NCBI RefSeq assembly: GCF_009761815.1
Contig: NZ_RWIN01000103.1
Location: 1 to 62,254 of the forward strand
Reading direction: 5' to 3'
From: Pseudomonas sp. PB120
GTDB lineage: Bacteria > Pseudomonadota > Gammaproteobacteria > Pseudomonadales > Pseudomonadaceae
Length of the DNA: 62,254 nucleotides
Shown here: in pieces, positions 60,604 through 62,254 of the stretch
Position numbering within the stretch: the first letter of the stretch is position 1
Layout: every line of letters begins with the position of its first letter
The notes under the pieces: generated by a model
Databases searched by the model: none
What the model saw: the letters and a program-made list of their open reading frames with translations, nothing else
Told to the model about the DNA's origin: nothing
Translations under genes and position numbers: made by a program

Positions 60604-62100
60604 TTATCGTTGACCCTTTGGTCGCCACTCTGCGGCAAACAAACCCCGTTCACGCGCCCACACAATCGCCTCGCTGCGACTGTGAACATCGAGCTTGGAA
60701 TACACCGTCGACACATGGTTACGCACCGTGTTGGGGGCCAGTTTCAATCGGGCGGCAATCTCCTTGTCCGCCAGGCCTTCGCAAATCAGCCCCAATACAT
60801 CGCGCTCGCGGGCGGTCAAGTCGGTGAACGAAACGCTGGGCAGTTTTGGCGAGTTAACGTTTTTCACGTTGGCGAGTTTTTCGATCAGGGTGCGACTGAA
60901 CCATGAGGCGTCTTTCATCACCTCTTCAATCGCTGCCACCAACTCCAGCTCCGTGCGTTTGCGATCGGTGATGTCCATCAGCACTAGCAGGTAACACGGG
61001 CTGTCCTGAATGTTTACGGTGTCGGCGGACACCGCGCAATCAATCAGCTCGGTGTCTTTTTTACGCACGCGAACATCGATGCGATCCAGGCTGCCGGTTT
61101 TTTCCAGGGCTGCAAACAACCGGGTCCGGGCGCCCTTGTCATGGACAAAATCAATCTCGGCGATGGTCTTGCCGAGCACCTCTTCACTGGGGTACGCCAG
61201 GGTGTCGAGGAACGCTTCATTGACGTCCATGACCACTTGATCCGCGGCGCTGCACACCAGGATCGGCACCGGCGTCAGGCGAAAGGCCTTGGCAAACCGC
61301 TCCTCGCTCTGGCGCAAGGCGACTTCCGCCTTGTGCCGAGGCTCCATGTCGACGAAGGAAAACAGCATGCAGTCTTCGTCGTTCAGCTCCAGCGGCTGAC
61401 CCGCGACGATCACCTGTTTGCTGCTGCCATCGGGCAGCTTGAGTTCAGCCTGCATCTGCGGAATGGTCGCGTGTTCGCGCAAACGCTCGATGGCCAGGTC
61501 TTTCCTCTCAGCGCCTTCCAGGATATCCAGCTCATAGGTCGACACGCCGATGACTTGATCACGGGCGTACCCGGACATTTCCAGAAAGCCGGAATTGACC
61601 TTGATGTAGCGCAAATCGCTGAGCCGGCAGATCACCGCCGGGGCCGGGTTGGCATTGAAGGTTTTCTCGAAGCGCTGCTCAGCGCTGGCCCACTCGGTGA
61701 CATCGTCCATGATCAGCACCAAGGACTCCGGGTCGCCTGCACTGTTGGCCAACACCATGCTGCGCACGCTGTGGACCCAAGTGCGCTCTTGGTCTTGCTC
61801 CGACATCACTTCTACCAGCACATCGCTGAACGTCTCACCCCGGGCCACCCGGCTGATCGGGTAGTGATCGGCCGGAACCGGGTGATTGTTGCGATAACGC
61901 AAGGCGAAGCGCTTGGCATATTCCTGGGCATTTGCCCCCAGATCGCTGATCTGGCCGACACCGTGCATGGCCAGCGCGGCGTCATTGGCCCAGAGGATCG
62001 TCTGGTCGAGTTCCAGCAGAATCACGCCATCGGACAACCCGGCGATGATCTGTTGCAACTGGCGGCGATTGGTTTCGGTGATCAGGACGTCCTGGCTCAT
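60604..62100 (-). CDS. Multi-PAS transcriptional regulator with LuxR-type HTH
   Basis: A 498-aa cytoplasmic regulator. Three PAS-like segments are visible: about residues 10-130, 140-255 (FEKTFNANPAPAVICRLSD, with PAC-like DCMLFSFVDM) and 265-380 (FAKAFRLTPVPILVCSAAD to VLMDITDRKR). A C-terminal LuxR/GerE HTH follows (LTARERDVLGLICEGLADKE to TVRNHVSTVYSKLDVHSR, about 425-485). There is no kinase or receiver domain, so it is a one-component sensor; ligand is unknown. Confidence 0.92.
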   Translation of the reverse strand: MSQDVLITETNRRQLQQIIAGLSDGVILLELDQTILWANDAALAMHGVGQISDLGANAQEYAKRFALRYRNNHPVPADHYPISRVARGETFSDVLVEVMSEQDQERTWVHSVRSMVLANSAGDPESLVLIMDDVTEWASAEQRFEKTFNANPAPAVICRLSDLRYIKVNSGFLEMSGYARDQVIGVSTYELDILEGAERKDLAIERLREHATIPQMQAELKLPDGSSKQVIVAGQPLELNDEDCMLFSFVDMEPRHKAEVALRQSEERFAKAFRLTPVPILVCSAADQVVMDVNEAFLDTLAYPSEEVLGKTIAEIDFVHDKGARTRLFAALEKTGSLDRIDVRVRKKDTELIDCAVSADTVNIQDSPCYLLVLMDITDRKRTELELVAAIEEVMKDASWFSRTLIEKLANVKNVNSPKLPSVSFTDLTARERDVLGLICEGLADKEIAARLKLAPNTVRNHVSTVYSKLDVHSRSEAIVWARERGLFAAEWRPKGQR

Positions 62101-62192
62101 TGGCGCTCCACACGTGCGCCGGCACTTTCATGCGCCGGCCTGTGAAGATGTCGACCGCTGGCGTTTGAGATAGTGCGACAAACCACTCCCTG

Positions 62193-62222
62193 TGTAGGAG
62201 CGAGCTTGCTCGCGATGGTGTG
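62193..62222. repeat. REP arm near the right edge
   Basis: TGTAGGAGCGAGCTTGCTCG plus CGATGG lies in the final 150 bp upstream of the PAS-LuxR gene. A partner may lie beyond the window. No gene is supported in 62101-62254. Confidence 0.85.
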
Positions 62223-62254
62223 TCAGTCTGCACCGCGGTGTCTGACACTCCATC

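Overview
The window reads as chromosomal DNA of a Pseudomonas of the P. fluorescens group. The evidence is strong GC-rich codon bias (long empty antisense frames everywhere), P. aeruginosa-like gene orders (pepN to nadK; ldcA to fabI; uspA-like/DUF1289/acnB) and many REP-type inverted repeats of the kinds known from P. fluorescens genomes. No rRNA, tRNA, CRISPR array, prophage, transposase or plasmid function was found. I call 58 protein genes, nearly all intact; starts were moved from the longest possible frame when a Shine-Dalgarno (SD) site, stop/start overlap or family length argued for it.

Layout. 1-250: end of a Pseudomonas-type intergenic repeat. 254-6763 (-): tight operon nadK, metallophosphoesterase, rhomboid, DUF1315, DUF2797, pepN. 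6872-13255: DUF1853 gene, orphan arsB, DUF2855/TetR divergent pair, FMN reductase, an unknown 86-aa protein and a LysR regulator. 13221-29473: conserved core: Sat-like acetyltransferase coupled to lysine/arginine decarboxylase (ldcA), dnaQ, rnhA, methyltransferase, gloB, mltD, the peptide ABC importer nppA1A2BCD and fabI. 29527-31060: orphan RHS gene with a possible ADP-ribosyltransferase-like tip. 31060-38525: LysR/VOC pair, degenerate GGDEF protein, an exported molybdenum hydroxylase operon (2Fe-2S, Mo subunit, dihaem cytochrome c), SDR/LysR divergent pair. 38522-40080: nnrS and a small membrane protein under what looks like a NorR/sigma-54 promoter. 40192-47251: VOC, AraC, two LysE exporters, the DNA-alkylation repair cluster ada / PEP-mutase-like / alkA, a GFA protein and miaE. 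47413-51872: tandem universal stress protein, DUF1289 protein and acnB behind a long structured leader. 52059-62100: SulP and amino-acid transporters, tautomerase behind a large AT-rich palindrome, TetR, 2-hydroxyacid dehydrogenase, phosphotransferase/SDR pair, small lipoprotein, DUF1652 protein and a PAS-LuxR regulator.

Most interesting: (1) three GT-N7-AC NorR-type sites plus a -24/-12-like promoter in front of the nnrS operon; (2) a 16-bp long-range stem enclosing a second hairpin in the acnB leader; (3) a streptothricin-acetyltransferase-like gene translationally coupled to the lysine decarboxylase gene, with a hairpin at the decarboxylase ribosome site; (4) the orphan RHS protein with no visible immunity gene; (5) a PEP-mutase-family enzyme inside the ada-alkA cluster; (6) a perfect 14+14 bp AT palindrome before the tautomerase. 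All functional readings are from sequence inspection and family knowledge; no searches were run.
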